Shown: one piece after another, positions 1-9,103 of the stretch | Layout of the letters: every line of letters begins with the position of its first letter | How positions within the stretch are numbered: position 1 is the first letter of the stretch | Origin: CAZCTC01 sp964501335 | GTDB lineage: Bacteria > Chloroflexota > Anaerolineae > B4-G1 > SLSP01 | Assembly: GCA_964501335.1 (NCBI GenBank) | Contig: CAZCTC010000070.1 | Location: 1 to 40,084, forward strand | DNA: 40,084 nt | Reading direction: 5' to 3' | Made by a program: the position numbers and the translations under genes | The notes under the pieces: model-generated | Database searches by the model: none | What the model was told of the DNA's origin: nothing | Seen by the model: only the letters and a program-made list of their open reading frames with translations

Positions 1-150
1 GACCTCATTCAATAGGTCCCCGGACCTCATTCAAGAGGTCTCAGACCTCATTCAAGAGGTTTCAGACCTCATTCAATAGGTCCCCGGACCTCATTCAATA
101 GGTCCCCGGACCTCATTCAATAGGTCCAGAACCTGATTCAAGAGGTCCTG
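1..150. repeat. Tandem array of seven 21-22-base hairpin units
   Basis: Seven head-to-tail units begin at 1, 23, 44, 65, 87, 109 and 130. Each has the form GACCT(C)-ATTCAA-(G)AGGTC, a short inverted repeat with 5-6 bp arms around a constant ATTCAA centre. The linkers also create palindromes between neighbours, for example GAGGTC-TCA-GACCTC, so each arm could pair within its own unit or with the next one. The last unit is degenerate. The array starts at the first base of the window, so it probably continues to the left. There are no unique spacers, so it is not a CRISPR array. Function unknown. Confidence 0.9.
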
Positions 151-240
151 AACCACTTTTTTTCACCTTGTAGCATCCTGCACATGGTTCTTTCCCGGTC
201 AGATACGCCGCGCTTGATCGGCAGAGAGAGTTTTTTGTTT

Positions 241-276
241 ATGTTTTCGGCGGCTTCGGAAAGCCGCCGAAAACAT
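241..276 (+). repeat. Dispersed hairpin, copy 1 (loop CGGA)
   Basis: Perfect 16-bp stem (241-256 with 261-276) around the loop CGGA, a one-base variant of the family loop CAGA. The core is CGGCGGC and the outer stem is ATGTTTT/AAAACAT. It is preceded by GAGAGTTTTTTGTTT and followed by AGGCTTTTCC. Confidence 0.9.
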
Positions 277-346
277 AGGCTTTTCCAGAGCGACACAGAC
301 TGTCTACTGTCTACTTGCGGCTGTCTACTTCCAGAGTTTTTTGTTT

Positions 347-382
347 ATGTTTTGGTGCGCATCAGAATGCGCACCAAAACAT
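347..382 (+). repeat. Dispersed hairpin, copy 2 (loop CAGA)
   Basis: Perfect 16-bp stem (347-362 with 367-382), core GGTGCGC, loop CAGA. It has the same outer stem and T-rich flanks as copy 1, but a different GC core that is still fully paired. It runs directly into the 54-base tandem repeat. Confidence 0.9.
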
Positions 383-383
383 A

Positions 384-525
384 GGCCTTTTCCAGATTCG
401 CCCCGGCGACACGTGCTGTCTACTTTCTAATTTCTTTGGCCTTTTCCAGACTCGCCCTGGCGACACGTGCTGTCTACTTTCTAATTTCTTTGGCTTTTTC
501 CAGATTCGCCCCGGCGGCGTGCAAA
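384..525 (+). repeat. 54-base tandem repeat, about 2.6 copies
   Basis: Units start at 384, 438 and 492. Each contains GGCCTTTTCCAGA, a CGCC(C)CGGCGACACGTG segment and CTGTCTACTTTCTAATTTC. Units 1 and 2 differ at only a few bases; unit 3 is cut off. Because 54 is a multiple of three, open frames run through the array, which explains the spurious peptides there. Related GGCCTTTTCCAGA modules occur at 37446-37770. Confidence 0.88.
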
Positions 526-597
526 TTCCCCATTACATTTCCCCCGTCAGGGTTCACGTTTCACGTTTTACGTTTTAGAACACAGTCCTTTCCAAAG

Positions 598-635
598 AGA
601 GACGCAGAGAAAAATAACTCTTTCTCTGCGTCTCT
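598..635. repeat. 15-bp hairpin of a second dispersed family (CAGAGACGCAGAGAAA type)
   Basis: Arms 598-612 and 621-635 pair perfectly around an 8-base loop. A relative with one wobble pair lies at 26014-26044. It sits about 60 bases beyond the stop of the kinase gene (minus strand, ends at 694) and could help end that transcript, but the flanking T-run is not typical. Confidence 0.7.
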
Positions 636-693
636 TTACGCTCTCCCTGTCTCTGCGTTAAAATCTGTCTCTAAATTTTCCTGAAAAAAGTCC

Positions 694-3600
694 TCATTCC
701 GGCGCACGATGCAACGCCAGCGAAACCGCTTCGGACAGCTGCTCCAACGTCACCGGCTTGAACAACAATCCAGCCAGCCCCAAAGGCCCCAACCCCTCCA
801 GATCCTCCTGAATCGGATGTCCTGTCAGCAAAATCATCGGCACTCGATTGCCGCGCTGCCGCAAAACATGGAACATCTCCAGCCCCCCCATCTCCGGCAT
901 CACCACATCGCTCAAGATCAACGCCACCTTATCCTGAGAACTTTCCCAGATCGGCAAAGCCTCGCGACCGTTCCGGGCCACCAGGATCTGATAATTCAAC
1001 ATCTCCAGACTGTCCACCAAAGCCTGCCGGGTCGCAGAATTATCCTCCACCACCAACAAGGTTTCCCCCGTTCCCCGCACCAGATCGGGCAAATCCGCGG
1101 ATGAAACCACTTCACTCGACTGAGAAAAAGCCGGCATGTAAATCACAAAGGTCGTCCCATAGTCAACCCGACTGGAAACATCGATAAAACCATCGTGCGA
1201 TCCTATAATCCCATGCACCTGCGAAAGTCCCAGCCCGGTCCCCTGCCCCACACATTTCGTCGTAAAGAAAGGTTCATAGATGTAAGGTAAAACTTCCGCC
1301 GGAATCCCGCAGCCGCTATCCACGACCGTCACTTTAATCCAATCGCCCATGCCGGCTCCGATCGTCAGCATCTCCGGCAACGGCGCCTCCGCGGGCTCTT
1401 TGATCTGCACCCGCTCCAAAACAAACCGCAGAATCCCCCCCTGCGGCATGGCATCCCGGGCATTCACCGCCAGATTCATAAAGACCTGCTGCATCCGCGT
1501 CGGGTCGCCGTTGACCACATACTCATCCGTACCATAATCCAGCTCCACCCGAATGTTCTCCGGCAGAGTCCGTTCCAACAGCTTGGTCTGTTCTTTCAGC
1601 AGCGGCAGCAAATCCAACAACCGACGCTCCAACACCGAACTACGGCTGAAATCCAAAATCTGCTGAATCAACCGCGTGGCATGCATGGCCTGCTGATTCA
1701 CCGTCATCAACCGTTCTCGATCCCGCGGCGAAAGCCCTTCCGCCCGCGACGACATCTGAGCATAGAGCAAAATCGTGGCCATAATATTGTTGAAATCGTG
1801 AGCAATCCCGGCGGCCAGTTGCCCCACCGCCGCCAATCGGTCCTGCTGTTGAATCCGCTGCTCGATCTCCCGTTGATAAGTCACATTGCGGATCGCCACC
1901 ACCCATCCCTGATGCACCACCCCCATCTCAATCCGCCGGGCAATCAACTGAAAGAAGGCCCCGCCCGACTCCAACTCATGCCACAGCCCTTTCGGCAACG
2001 CCAGCAGCAGCTCCGCCAGAGGGCGCCCGCCCAAATGAGTCAGCGTCTCCCCCACCTGAATCCCGGCCAACAACTCCAACATCTCCCGGCCCAGCGGATT
2101 GGTCAGACATACCCGCCCATCGACATCCAACAACAGCACCCCTTCCGGCACCGTATCCATAATCCGCTGCACCTGCTGAGCCTGCTCCTGCACCCGCATC
2201 AGCAATTGATCCCGTTCCTGGCGGGCGCGCACCTGCTCAGTGATATCGCGTTTCACCGCCGCATAATTGATAATCTCCCCGGAAGGAATCCTTACCGGAA
2301 AAACCGTAATCGCTTCGTAATACAAGGAGCCGTCTTTCCGACGACTCATAAAATCTCCGGACCCGGTCTCCCCATTTCGCAAGGCATTCCACAATTGCTG
2401 GAAAGTCTCATGGTCTTCCGGCAACGACTGAAGCTCCCAGGGATTCTTATCCAGCACTTCCATCAACGTATAGCCGGTAATCTGCTCAAAACAGGGATTG
2501 GCATAGACCAGCTTACCATCCAGATTCGTCAACAAAATAGCTTCCGTGGCCTGCTCCACCACTGCCACCAGCCGCGAAACCTCTTCTGCGGCCCATTTAC
2601 GCTCAGTAACATCGCGGGCCAGCACAATTAAATGGTCCTGAGTCCCTTCGGGATAGGGAATCGTCGCAATTGAAAGCTCAAACCACCGCAACCCCAGCCG
2701 GGTTTCCAAAGAACACAAAGCCCCTGTATGCAAACCGGTCTCCATCGCCTCCTGCATCGCCGCCAGAATGGTCTGAACCGTGGCTTGAGAAACCATCTGA
2801 TTCAGGTTCCGACCGATAACATCCTGAGGCGAGACCAGAATCAACTCCTGGCGAGGCGTATGGAAGTCATAGATCTGCCCTCGATAATCGACTTCCATCA
2901 AAAGGTCAGGCAACGCATCCAGTTTCACCCGCAAATGGGCATGGGCATTTCGCAAAGCTTCCTCAGCCCGTTTGCGCTCGGTAATATCTCGGGAAAGGAC
3001 CGCCACCTTAGTCACGGCACCGCGGTCATCCAATACCGGATAAAGCACATTATCGTCCCAGCGCCCCAGATATTCATCTTCAAACCGCACCGGTTCACCC
3101 AACGCAATCACCTCAGCCACATAAGCGGCTCGCCGTTCCGCCACATCTGCCGGCAAAAGATCCCATAAACAGCGCCCTAAAAGATGATGGCGGGAATTCC
3201 CCAACAGCTGCTGCGTCGTCCAGTTAAAGTCCAGCAGAGTTCCCTCACAGGTAATCAAAGCCGCCGCATCGGTCGGAGCATTCAACAGAGCCCGGGCCGT
3301 CGCCTCACTTTCCCGCAGTTCAAAATTAGCCCGGGCCAGCTGCGCCGTCCGTTCGACCACCCGCTGCTCCAGTTCCACATTCAAAATCTGCAAAGCCGTC
3401 TCAACCCGCTGTCGTTCCTGAATTTCCAGCTGCAACTGCGCATTTTGCTGTTCCAGCTGACATTGCAGGCGCCGCACCGCCAGTTGAGTCTCCAACCGGG
3501 CCAGAATCTCTTCGATCTGAAAGGGCTTGGTAATATAATCCACCCCTCCGGCGCGGAAAGCTTCCATCTTGTCCGCCAGATCATCCAGAGCACTGAGGAA

Positions 3601-3855
3601 AATAACGGGGATATCGCGCGTAGTTTTATCTTGCTTGAGGAGCCGGCACACCTGATAACCGTCCATTTCTGGCATACGAATATCCAGAAAGATCAAATCC
3701 GGGATAAATTCCGTAACATATTGCAAGGCCATTCGGCCACTGGTGGCGGAGCGGATCGTATACCCCCGAGCAGACAACATCCCGGCCAGAACTCGTAAAT
3801 TATCCGGGGTATCGTCCACCACCAGCAATTTAGCCTTCTCCGTTCGTTCTGCCAT
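694..3855 (-). CDS. Hybrid sensor histidine kinase with receiver domains at both ends
   Basis: A 1053-residue soluble signalling protein with no membrane segment. In order it has a receiver domain (about 8-125, phosphoacceptor Asp58 in LIFLDIRMPEMDG), a coiled coil (125-180), four PAS-like sensor domains (about 180-295, 300-420, 425-545 and 560-665), a HisKA dimerisation domain with phosphoacceptor His686 (GIAHDFNN), an ATPase domain (N box near 794-801, DSGCG 846-850, GTGLGL 872-877) and a second receiver (935-1048, Asp983). The HDFNN form of the H box is typical of NtrB-like hybrid kinases. The N-terminal receiver suggests it is itself driven by another kinase, and the PAS domains suggest small-molecule or redox input; both are inferred. 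No output regulator is adjacent. GAGGTGG lies just upstream of the ATG. Confidence 0.95.
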   Translation of the reverse strand: MAERTEKAKLLVVDDTPDNLRVLAGMLSARGYTIRSATSGRMALQYVTEFIPDLIFLDIRMPEMDGYQVCRLLKQDKTTRDIPVIFLSALDDLADKMEAFRAGGVDYITKPFQIEEILARLETQLAVRRLQCQLEQQNAQLQLEIQERQRVETALQILNVELEQRVVERTAQLARANFELRESEATARALLNAPTDAAALITCEGTLLDFNWTTQQLLGNSRHHLLGRCLWDLLPADVAERRAAYVAEVIALGEPVRFEDEYLGRWDDNVLYPVLDDRGAVTKVAVLSRDITERKRAEEALRNAHAHLRVKLDALPDLLMEVDYRGQIYDFHTPRQELILVSPQDVIGRNLNQMVSQATVQTILAAMQEAMETGLHTGALCSLETRLGLRWFELSIATIPYPEGTQDHLIVLARDVTERKWAAEEVSRLVAVVEQATEAILLTNLDGKLVYANPCFEQITGYTLMEVLDKNPWELQSLPEDHETFQQLWNALRNGETGSGDFMSRRKDGSLYYEAITVFPVRIPSGEIINYAAVKRDITEQVRARQERDQLLMRVQEQAQQVQRIMDTVPEGVLLLDVDGRVCLTNPLGREMLELLAGIQVGETLTHLGGRPLAELLLALPKGLWHELESGGAFFQLIARRIEMGVVHQGWVVAIRNVTYQREIEQRIQQQDRLAAVGQLAAGIAHDFNNIMATILLYAQMSSRAEGLSPRDRERLMTVNQQAMHATRLIQQILDFSRSSVLERRLLDLLPLLKEQTKLLERTLPENIRVELDYGTDEYVVNGDPTRMQQVFMNLAVNARDAMPQGGILRFVLERVQIKEPAEAPLPEMLTIGAGMGDWIKVTVVDSGCGIPAEVLPYIYEPFFTTKCVGQGTGLGLSQVHGIIGSHDGFIDVSSRVDYGTTFVIYMPAFSQSSEVVSSADLPDLVRGTGETLLVVEDNSATRQALVDSLEMLNYQILVARNGREALPIWESSQDKVALILSDVVMPEMGGLEMFHVLRQRGNRVPMILLTGHPIQEDLEGLGPLGLAGLLFKPVTLEQLSEAVSLALHRAPE

Positions 3856-3937
3856 GGCGCCACCTCATTTCATCAGCAATGTTATCCAGGCTCCATCCCA
3901 TGCAAAACCGTGGATGCATAAAACGAAGAGCTCACTT

Positions 3938-3966
3938 ACTATACCATCAAGCAGATATTAGAACAA
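3938..3966 (-). promoter_or_regulatory. Candidate promoter of the sensor kinase
   Basis: On the minus strand TTGTTC is followed after 17 bases by TATAGT, giving a start near 3931 and a leader of about 75 bases before the ATG at 3855. Found by eye only. Confidence 0.45.
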
Positions 3967-4128
3967 GTTATTGAACTTTGATATAGATTTTTCACCGGTA
4001 GGGTAAGCATTCTCCACCTGTGCAGTTATCCGTTGGTGCCGTTAACAACCGACTTCTTGGATCCCGCACCGGGCTTTTTCGTATCAGATACGACGCGCTG
4101 GATCGAGGGAGAGAGTTATTTTTATTCA

Positions 4129-4162
4129 TATTTGCGGCGGCTTCAGAAAGCCGCCGCAAATA
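4129..4162 (+). repeat. Dispersed hairpin, copy 3 (loop CAGA)
   Basis: Perfect 15-bp stem (4129-4143 with 4148-4162), core GCGGCGGC, loop CAGA. It carries both the 5' module (ACGACGCGCTGGATCG) and the 3' module (CTAACCGCACAGGTCG). It lies in the 404-base gene-free gap between the kinase and mrdA, which otherwise holds only copy 4 and the kinase promoter. Confidence 0.9.
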
Positions 4163-4206
4163 GGGACTTTTTTCCCAGACTAACCGCACAGGTCGAGATT
4201 TTTTTA

Positions 4207-4248
4207 TTTATTTTTGCGCGCGCCGCAGACGGCGCGCGCAAAAATAAA
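4207..4248 (+). repeat. Dispersed hairpin, copy 4, 19-bp stem, just after mrdA
   Basis: Perfect 19-bp stem (4207-4225 with 4230-4248), core GCGCGCGCCG, loop CAGA closed by G-C. It begins 11 bases past the mrdA stop. On the minus strand it is followed by AAATAAAAAAATC rather than a T-run, so it is not a textbook intrinsic terminator for mrdA. Confidence 0.9.
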
Positions 4249-4259
4249 GACTTACAAAA

Positions 4260-6374
4260 CTAAGGGATCGGCGTCGGCGTCAACGAAAGCGTCGGCGTAT
4301 AATAGGCCCCCGGCTCAATCAGCCCCGCCTTCCGCTTAAAATAGTAGTCCATCACATCATGCACCACCGGCACCGCAATCGTCGAACCTTCCCCACCGTT
4401 ATAAACCCACGCCAGCACCACAATTTCCGGCGCTTCGGCCGGAGCATAAGCCATAAACCAGGCATGAGTGGGCAAGGTCTGATCCGCAGGCACGGGACAG
4501 AGCTTCGCCTTGATCGCCAGATCGTCGCAATACTCGGCCGTTCCCGTCTTACCGGCCACCCGCACCCCATCGATCCTGGCCCGCGGCGCCGAACCATGGT
4601 CCACCGCGGCCTCCAACCCCTCATGCACCGTCTGCCAGACCGAAGCATCCACCGGCAACACCTTCAGCACCTCAGGCGTATAGGTCCGCACAATATTCCC
4701 ATCGGGATCGGTGATATGATGGATCAGCTGCGGCTTATAACGGGTCCCGCCGTTCGCCACCGTCGCCATCACATTTATCATCTGAATGGGCGTCACCAGC
4801 AAAGACCCCTGACCGATCGAGAGATTATAGGTATCACCGGTGGTCCAGGTCTGATGATAGGTGTGACGTTTCCAGTCTGCATCCGGCACCAACCCCGCCG
4901 CCTCGCCCAGGATATCGACGCCCGTATAATCCCCCAGGCCAAACAACCGGGCATACTCCGTCAACTTCTTCACGCCGAGCCCGGTCATCTCGGTATCTTC
5001 AAAACCACCCATCGTCTCATAGAAAAAAACATCGCACGACTGCGCCAGCGCCTCGACCACATTGACCGAACCATGGCCGCCGCGGTTCCAGCAATAAAAA
5101 GGCTGCGCCAGCGCCGGATTGTCGGGAGCCAGCTTGTTACGCAACAGAATCCGACCGGGACAACTCACCGTTGTAAAGCGATTGAGCGTCCCTTCCTGCA
5201 ACCCCGCCGTCGCCGGAATGACTTTGAAAACCGAGCCCGACGGCACCTGATCCGACACCGCATGATTGATCAACGGCCGATGAATATTATCCTGGATTCT
5301 CTGCAACTCCTCCATATCCACTCGGCCGCTGAAAATGTTGTTGTCATAGGTAGGCAAACTCACCATCACCAAAACCTGCCCATCCCGAGGGTCCATGGCC
5401 AATACAACCCCGCGCAACGAATGCGTCCGCGTCAAAGCCGCCTGTAAAGCCGCATCGGCCACCCGCTGCAATTCAAAATCCAGCGTCAGGTAGATATTAT
5501 CGCCCGCCCGCGGCGCCAGTTCATATTTGACGCCCAACTCCTGCCCCAACACATCTTCTTCAACATAACGCCGCCCGGGCACGCCGCGCAGCGATTCCTC
5601 AGCCGCAGCCTCAATCCCGGTCTTCCCAATCTTATCGGTATTCGGGTTGTACCCCTGCGCCTCAAATTCAGCCACATCCTCCGGCGGCACCGAACCCAAA
5701 AAACCCAACACCTGAGAAGTCAAGGTACCGCTGATATAATTCCGCCGCGAGACCACCTCCACACCGACACCGGGCATCGTCACCCCGCTCTCCTGAGAAA
5801 TGACCAGAGCGGTATCCCGTTCCAGATTCCGGCTCACCACCAGCGGCGAATAAGGCCGCAAATAACGCACTTCATCCACCATCTCCAGAATCCCGGGGTC
5901 CGGCTTTTCCCCAATCGGCGGATATTGCGCCCGTCCCACCATCCAGGGCTCCGGCCGATACTCAGGGGCATTCGGTTGATGCTCACTGCTGTAAGGCAAT
6001 CCCACCATCTGAGCCACCCGCTCCAGCACGGCTCGTTCCCGCTCGGGATCTTCGGGCAACATCCCGGGCGTAATCGTCAGGTTATAGGCCGGAATATTAC
6101 GCACCAACGGCCGACCGTTGCGGTCGAAAATCACGCCCCGCGAAGGTGAAATGTAAATCAACCGCGACTGCTGCTGTTCCGCCTTCGCCACATACGAGCC
6201 GCCCTCAAAGAACTGCAATTGCCAGAGCCGAATGCCGTACAGGCCCAGGACCAACATGATCGCCCAGCCCATCACGACCAGCCGGGGAGCCCGATCCAAT
6301 CCGGAAAAAAGCCCACCGTCACCGAATAAAACAGGGCCGCGCGGTGCCGTAATATAACGTGAACGTCGATTCAT
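4260..6374 (-). CDS. mrdA: Penicillin-binding protein 2, peptidoglycan transpeptidase of the elongasome
   Basis: A 704-residue class B penicillin-binding protein. It cross-links peptidoglycan outside the membrane during side-wall growth, normally with RodA and MreBCD. It has one membrane anchor (about 31-50), a PBP dimerisation domain (about 70-270) and a transpeptidase domain with the nucleophile Ser381 in SVFK, a second motif SCD (446-448; Asp in place of Asn is usual in PBP2) and KTG (609-611). The C-terminus ends in a short Thr/Pro tail. The ATG at 6374 overlaps the mreD stop as ATGA. The frame stays open for 96 more codons upstream, but that stretch lies inside mreD and encodes nothing PBP-like. 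It is the last gene of mreBCD-mrdA; no rodA is in the window. Confidence 0.96.
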   Translation of the reverse strand: MNRRSRYITAPRGPVLFGDGGLFSGLDRAPRLVVMGWAIMLVLGLYGIRLWQLQFFEGGSYVAKAEQQQSRLIYISPSRGVIFDRNGRPLVRNIPAYNLTITPGMLPEDPERERAVLERVAQMVGLPYSSEHQPNAPEYRPEPWMVGRAQYPPIGEKPDPGILEMVDEVRYLRPYSPLVVSRNLERDTALVISQESGVTMPGVGVEVVSRRNYISGTLTSQVLGFLGSVPPEDVAEFEAQGYNPNTDKIGKTGIEAAAEESLRGVPGRRYVEEDVLGQELGVKYELAPRAGDNIYLTLDFELQRVADAALQAALTRTHSLRGVVLAMDPRDGQVLVMVSLPTYDNNIFSGRVDMEELQRIQDNIHRPLINHAVSDQVPSGSVFKVIPATAGLQEGTLNRFTTVSCPGRILLRNKLAPDNPALAQPFYCWNRGGHGSVNVVEALAQSCDVFFYETMGGFEDTEMTGLGVKKLTEYARLFGLGDYTGVDILGEAAGLVPDADWKRHTYHQTWTTGDTYNLSIGQGSLLVTPIQMINVMATVANGGTRYKPQLIHHITDPDGNIVRTYTPEVLKVLPVDASVWQTVHEGLEAAVDHGSAPRARIDGVRVAGKTGTAEYCDDLAIKAKLCPVPADQTLPTHAWFMAYAPAEAPEIVVLAWVYNGGEGSTIAVPVVHDVMDYYFKRKAGLIEPGAYYTPTLSLTPTPIP

Positions 6375-6874
6375 AAGCTCCTGCGTCGCTGCTGTTGCGA
6401 CCGGTCGTGAAAAAAGACCAGAAAGCGAAAGATAAAAGGAGAAAGCAAGAGGTTCAACAAAGAAGCCGGCAGGGCGATCGTAATAAAAGCCAGGGGAATA
6501 TTGATTGAATAGCCGAGGATAACCATCAATACCAACAACAAGAGATGCGCCAGCACCGTCCCCGCCGCCGAGGTGATCGCCAACCGGCTCAACGTCGGCC
6601 CGAGCGAATAAATCCACGGCTGCCCCACCAGCAACGTCACCACCGTCAACGAAACGGTCCACAACCCAAAAGGACCGCCGGAGAGCAAATCACAGAAAAC
6701 GCCCCCGATAAACCCCCACAGCGCCCCTTCATCGGCGCCCCGGATCACAGTCCAGGTCACCGCCAGCACCAGCACCAGATCGGGTCGGCTGCCGAAGATT
6801 GAAATCCGTTCCAGCCAGACACTCTGCAAGACCGCCCCGATCAATAAAATCGGCAGGCCATAATAGAGGCTCAT
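6371..6874 (-). CDS. mreD: Rod shape-determining membrane protein MreD
   Basis: A 167-residue polytopic membrane protein of usual MreD length with about five hydrophobic segments. The family bridges MreC and the rest of the side-wall synthesis complex in the cytoplasmic membrane. Identification rests on size, hydrophobicity, the N-terminal pattern (YYGLPILLIGAVLQSVW, then PDLVLVLAV and a WGFIGGVFCDL segment) and above all its place between mreC and mrdA. Start and stop both overlap the neighbours by the four bases ATGA, so translation is probably coupled. Confidence 0.92.
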   Translation of the reverse strand: MSLYYGLPILLIGAVLQSVWLERISIFGSRPDLVLVLAVTWTVIRGADEGALWGFIGGVFCDLLSGGPFGLWTVSLTVVTLLVGQPWIYSLGPTLSRLAITSAAGTVLAHLLLLVLMVILGYSINIPLAFITIALPASLLNLLLSPFIFRFLVFFHDRSQQQRRRSL

Positions 6875-7758
6875 GGATTGGTCTCTTCACCGGATAGGGG
6901 AGAGGAAGTGCGCTCAAAATCGGTGATCACGAGCACCATCTCCAGCCGCCGAAAGTCCATCGCCGGCCGCAGGATGGCTTCCTGAAACAACGCCGACTCC
7001 TGATATTTGATGGTAGCCACCTGTCCCAATACCAGCCCCTTCGGCAACAGGCTTCCCAACCCCGACGTCACCACAATCTCCCCTTCATTGACCTTCTCAT
7101 CGGGGAGAATGTCGACCATCGAAATCGAACCGTCGTCCTGACCGACCACCAACCCGGTCACCCGGGAATCCTGTAACATCGCCGCCACATTGCTGGAAGG
7201 ATCGGTGATCAACTGAACAAAAGCCTGATTGGGCGTAACCCGCGCCACCCGTCCCACCAGCAGTGCCCCTCCGGTAACGACCGGCATCCCGATGGCTACC
7301 CCACTGCGCGAACCGGCATTGATCACAATGTAACGCAAATAAGGGTTGCTGTCTTCCCCCAACACCGTTCCACAGGGGAATCGATCACAACCCCGCTCCA
7401 CCACATCCGCCCCGACCAGCGAAAAGGTCGGATTGGTCGATGCGAAATTCAGCTGCTCGCGCAATTGTTGGGTCTCAGCCACGAATTCACGCAGCCGGAT
7501 ATTTTCCACCAACAGGGCATCGTTCTGTTTTTTCAGCTCGGTCACCTGAGTGCGCAGCTCCTGAACCTCACCGAAGCTCTGCGAAAACGATCCGACCGAA
7601 CCCACGATCCCCGAAAAGAAGCGCTCGACCGGCGCTACCACATAGCTCAGCGCACTCTCCACCGGCCGGAGCAGACCGATTTCCTGCAAAGCCAGTAAAA
7701 CGATCGCCAGCAAAATCAAAAGGTAAGGAAGCCAGCTACGGCTTTGCCGCATCGTCAC
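6871..7758 (-). CDS. mreC: Rod shape-determining protein MreC
   Basis: A 295-residue single-pass membrane protein. An N-terminal hydrophobic anchor (about 10-30) is followed by an amphipathic coiled-coil region (about 60-105) and a beta-rich extracellular domain (about 115-280) with the conserved sequences DVVERG, GMPVVT and LVGRV. MreC forms a scaffold outside the membrane that connects MreB filaments with PBP2. It starts 6 bases after mreB stops and overlaps mreD by ATGA, in the usual gene order. Confidence 0.95.
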   Translation of the reverse strand: MTMRQSRSWLPYLLILLAIVLLALQEIGLLRPVESALSYVVAPVERFFSGIVGSVGSFSQSFGEVQELRTQVTELKKQNDALLVENIRLREFVAETQQLREQLNFASTNPTFSLVGADVVERGCDRFPCGTVLGEDSNPYLRYIVINAGSRSGVAIGMPVVTGGALLVGRVARVTPNQAFVQLITDPSSNVAAMLQDSRVTGLVVGQDDGSISMVDILPDEKVNEGEIVVTSGLGSLLPKGLVLGQVATIKYQESALFQEAILRPAMDFRRLEMVLVITDFERTSSPLSGEETNP

Positions 7759-7764
7759 GCCTCC

Positions 7765-8832
<1,068 letters not shown>

Positions 8833-8902
8833 GATCTTCCTCGTTTCGCCGGTGCATTTATTCCGGTTTCCGCATTAACAATTTATCAGACATACCCGCG
8901 GC

Positions 8903-8911
8903 ATTATACCA
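8903..8911 (-). promoter_or_regulatory. Candidate extended -10 promoter of the mreBCD-mrdA operon
   Basis: The minus strand reads TGGTATAAT, a perfect -10 with the extended TGn. No good -35 is seen at the right distance. The predicted leader before the mreB TTG is about 65 bases. Confidence 0.5.
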
Positions 8912-9014
8912 CGAAGCAAAAAATAGATAGATTACGCCGCCCGCGTCCCGCAAACGGCTTCTTTTGGTAAAAAGCGACACGCTGTGCGAAGCAGGGGGAA
9001 GATGTTTTTTATTT

Positions 9015-9050
9015 ATGTTTTGGCGCACTTCAGAAAGTGCGCCAAAACAT
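9015..9050 (+). repeat. Dispersed hairpin, copy 5 (loop CAGA)
   Basis: Perfect 16-bp stem (9015-9030 with 9035-9050), core GGCGCAC, loop CAGA, outer stem ATGTTTT/AAAACAT. It starts 53 bases past the stop of the protease-like gene and carries the 3' module (CAGGCTAACTGCACAGATCG) right up to that gene's end. Confidence 0.9.
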
Positions 9051-9103
9051 AGGCTTTTTCTCCCGTATTTTCAGGCTAACTGCACAGATCGTTATTTTTT
9101 TAT

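Larger units (their letters stand above)
151..693. other. Gene-free repeat island left of the sensor kinase
   Basis: No credible gene is seen here. The short open frames are repeat sequence with no recognisable protein. The stretch holds a 5' repeat module (about 170-230), two CAGA-type hairpins, a TCTACTGTCTACTT segment (about 300-330) that recurs near 37480 and 37700, a 54-base tandem repeat, and a 15-bp hairpin at 598-635. The same building blocks recur at 37340-37780. Confidence 0.8.

Noticed and set aside
1..150. CRISPR array
   Set aside because: Repeats are 21-22 bases long with no unique spacers between them and no cas gene.
184..684. Three overlapping short open frames
   Set aside because: They consist of hairpin and 54-base repeat sequence, contain no known motif and have no ribosome site.
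4359..5447. 362-codon open frame opposite mrdA
   Set aside because: Antisense shadow with extreme Arg/His/Gln content, caused by the GC bias of codon positions in mrdA.
6375..6662. Extra 96-codon N-terminus for mrdA
   Set aside because: It lies inside mreD in another frame, is not PBP-like, and the ATGA overlap at 6374 gives the normal family start.
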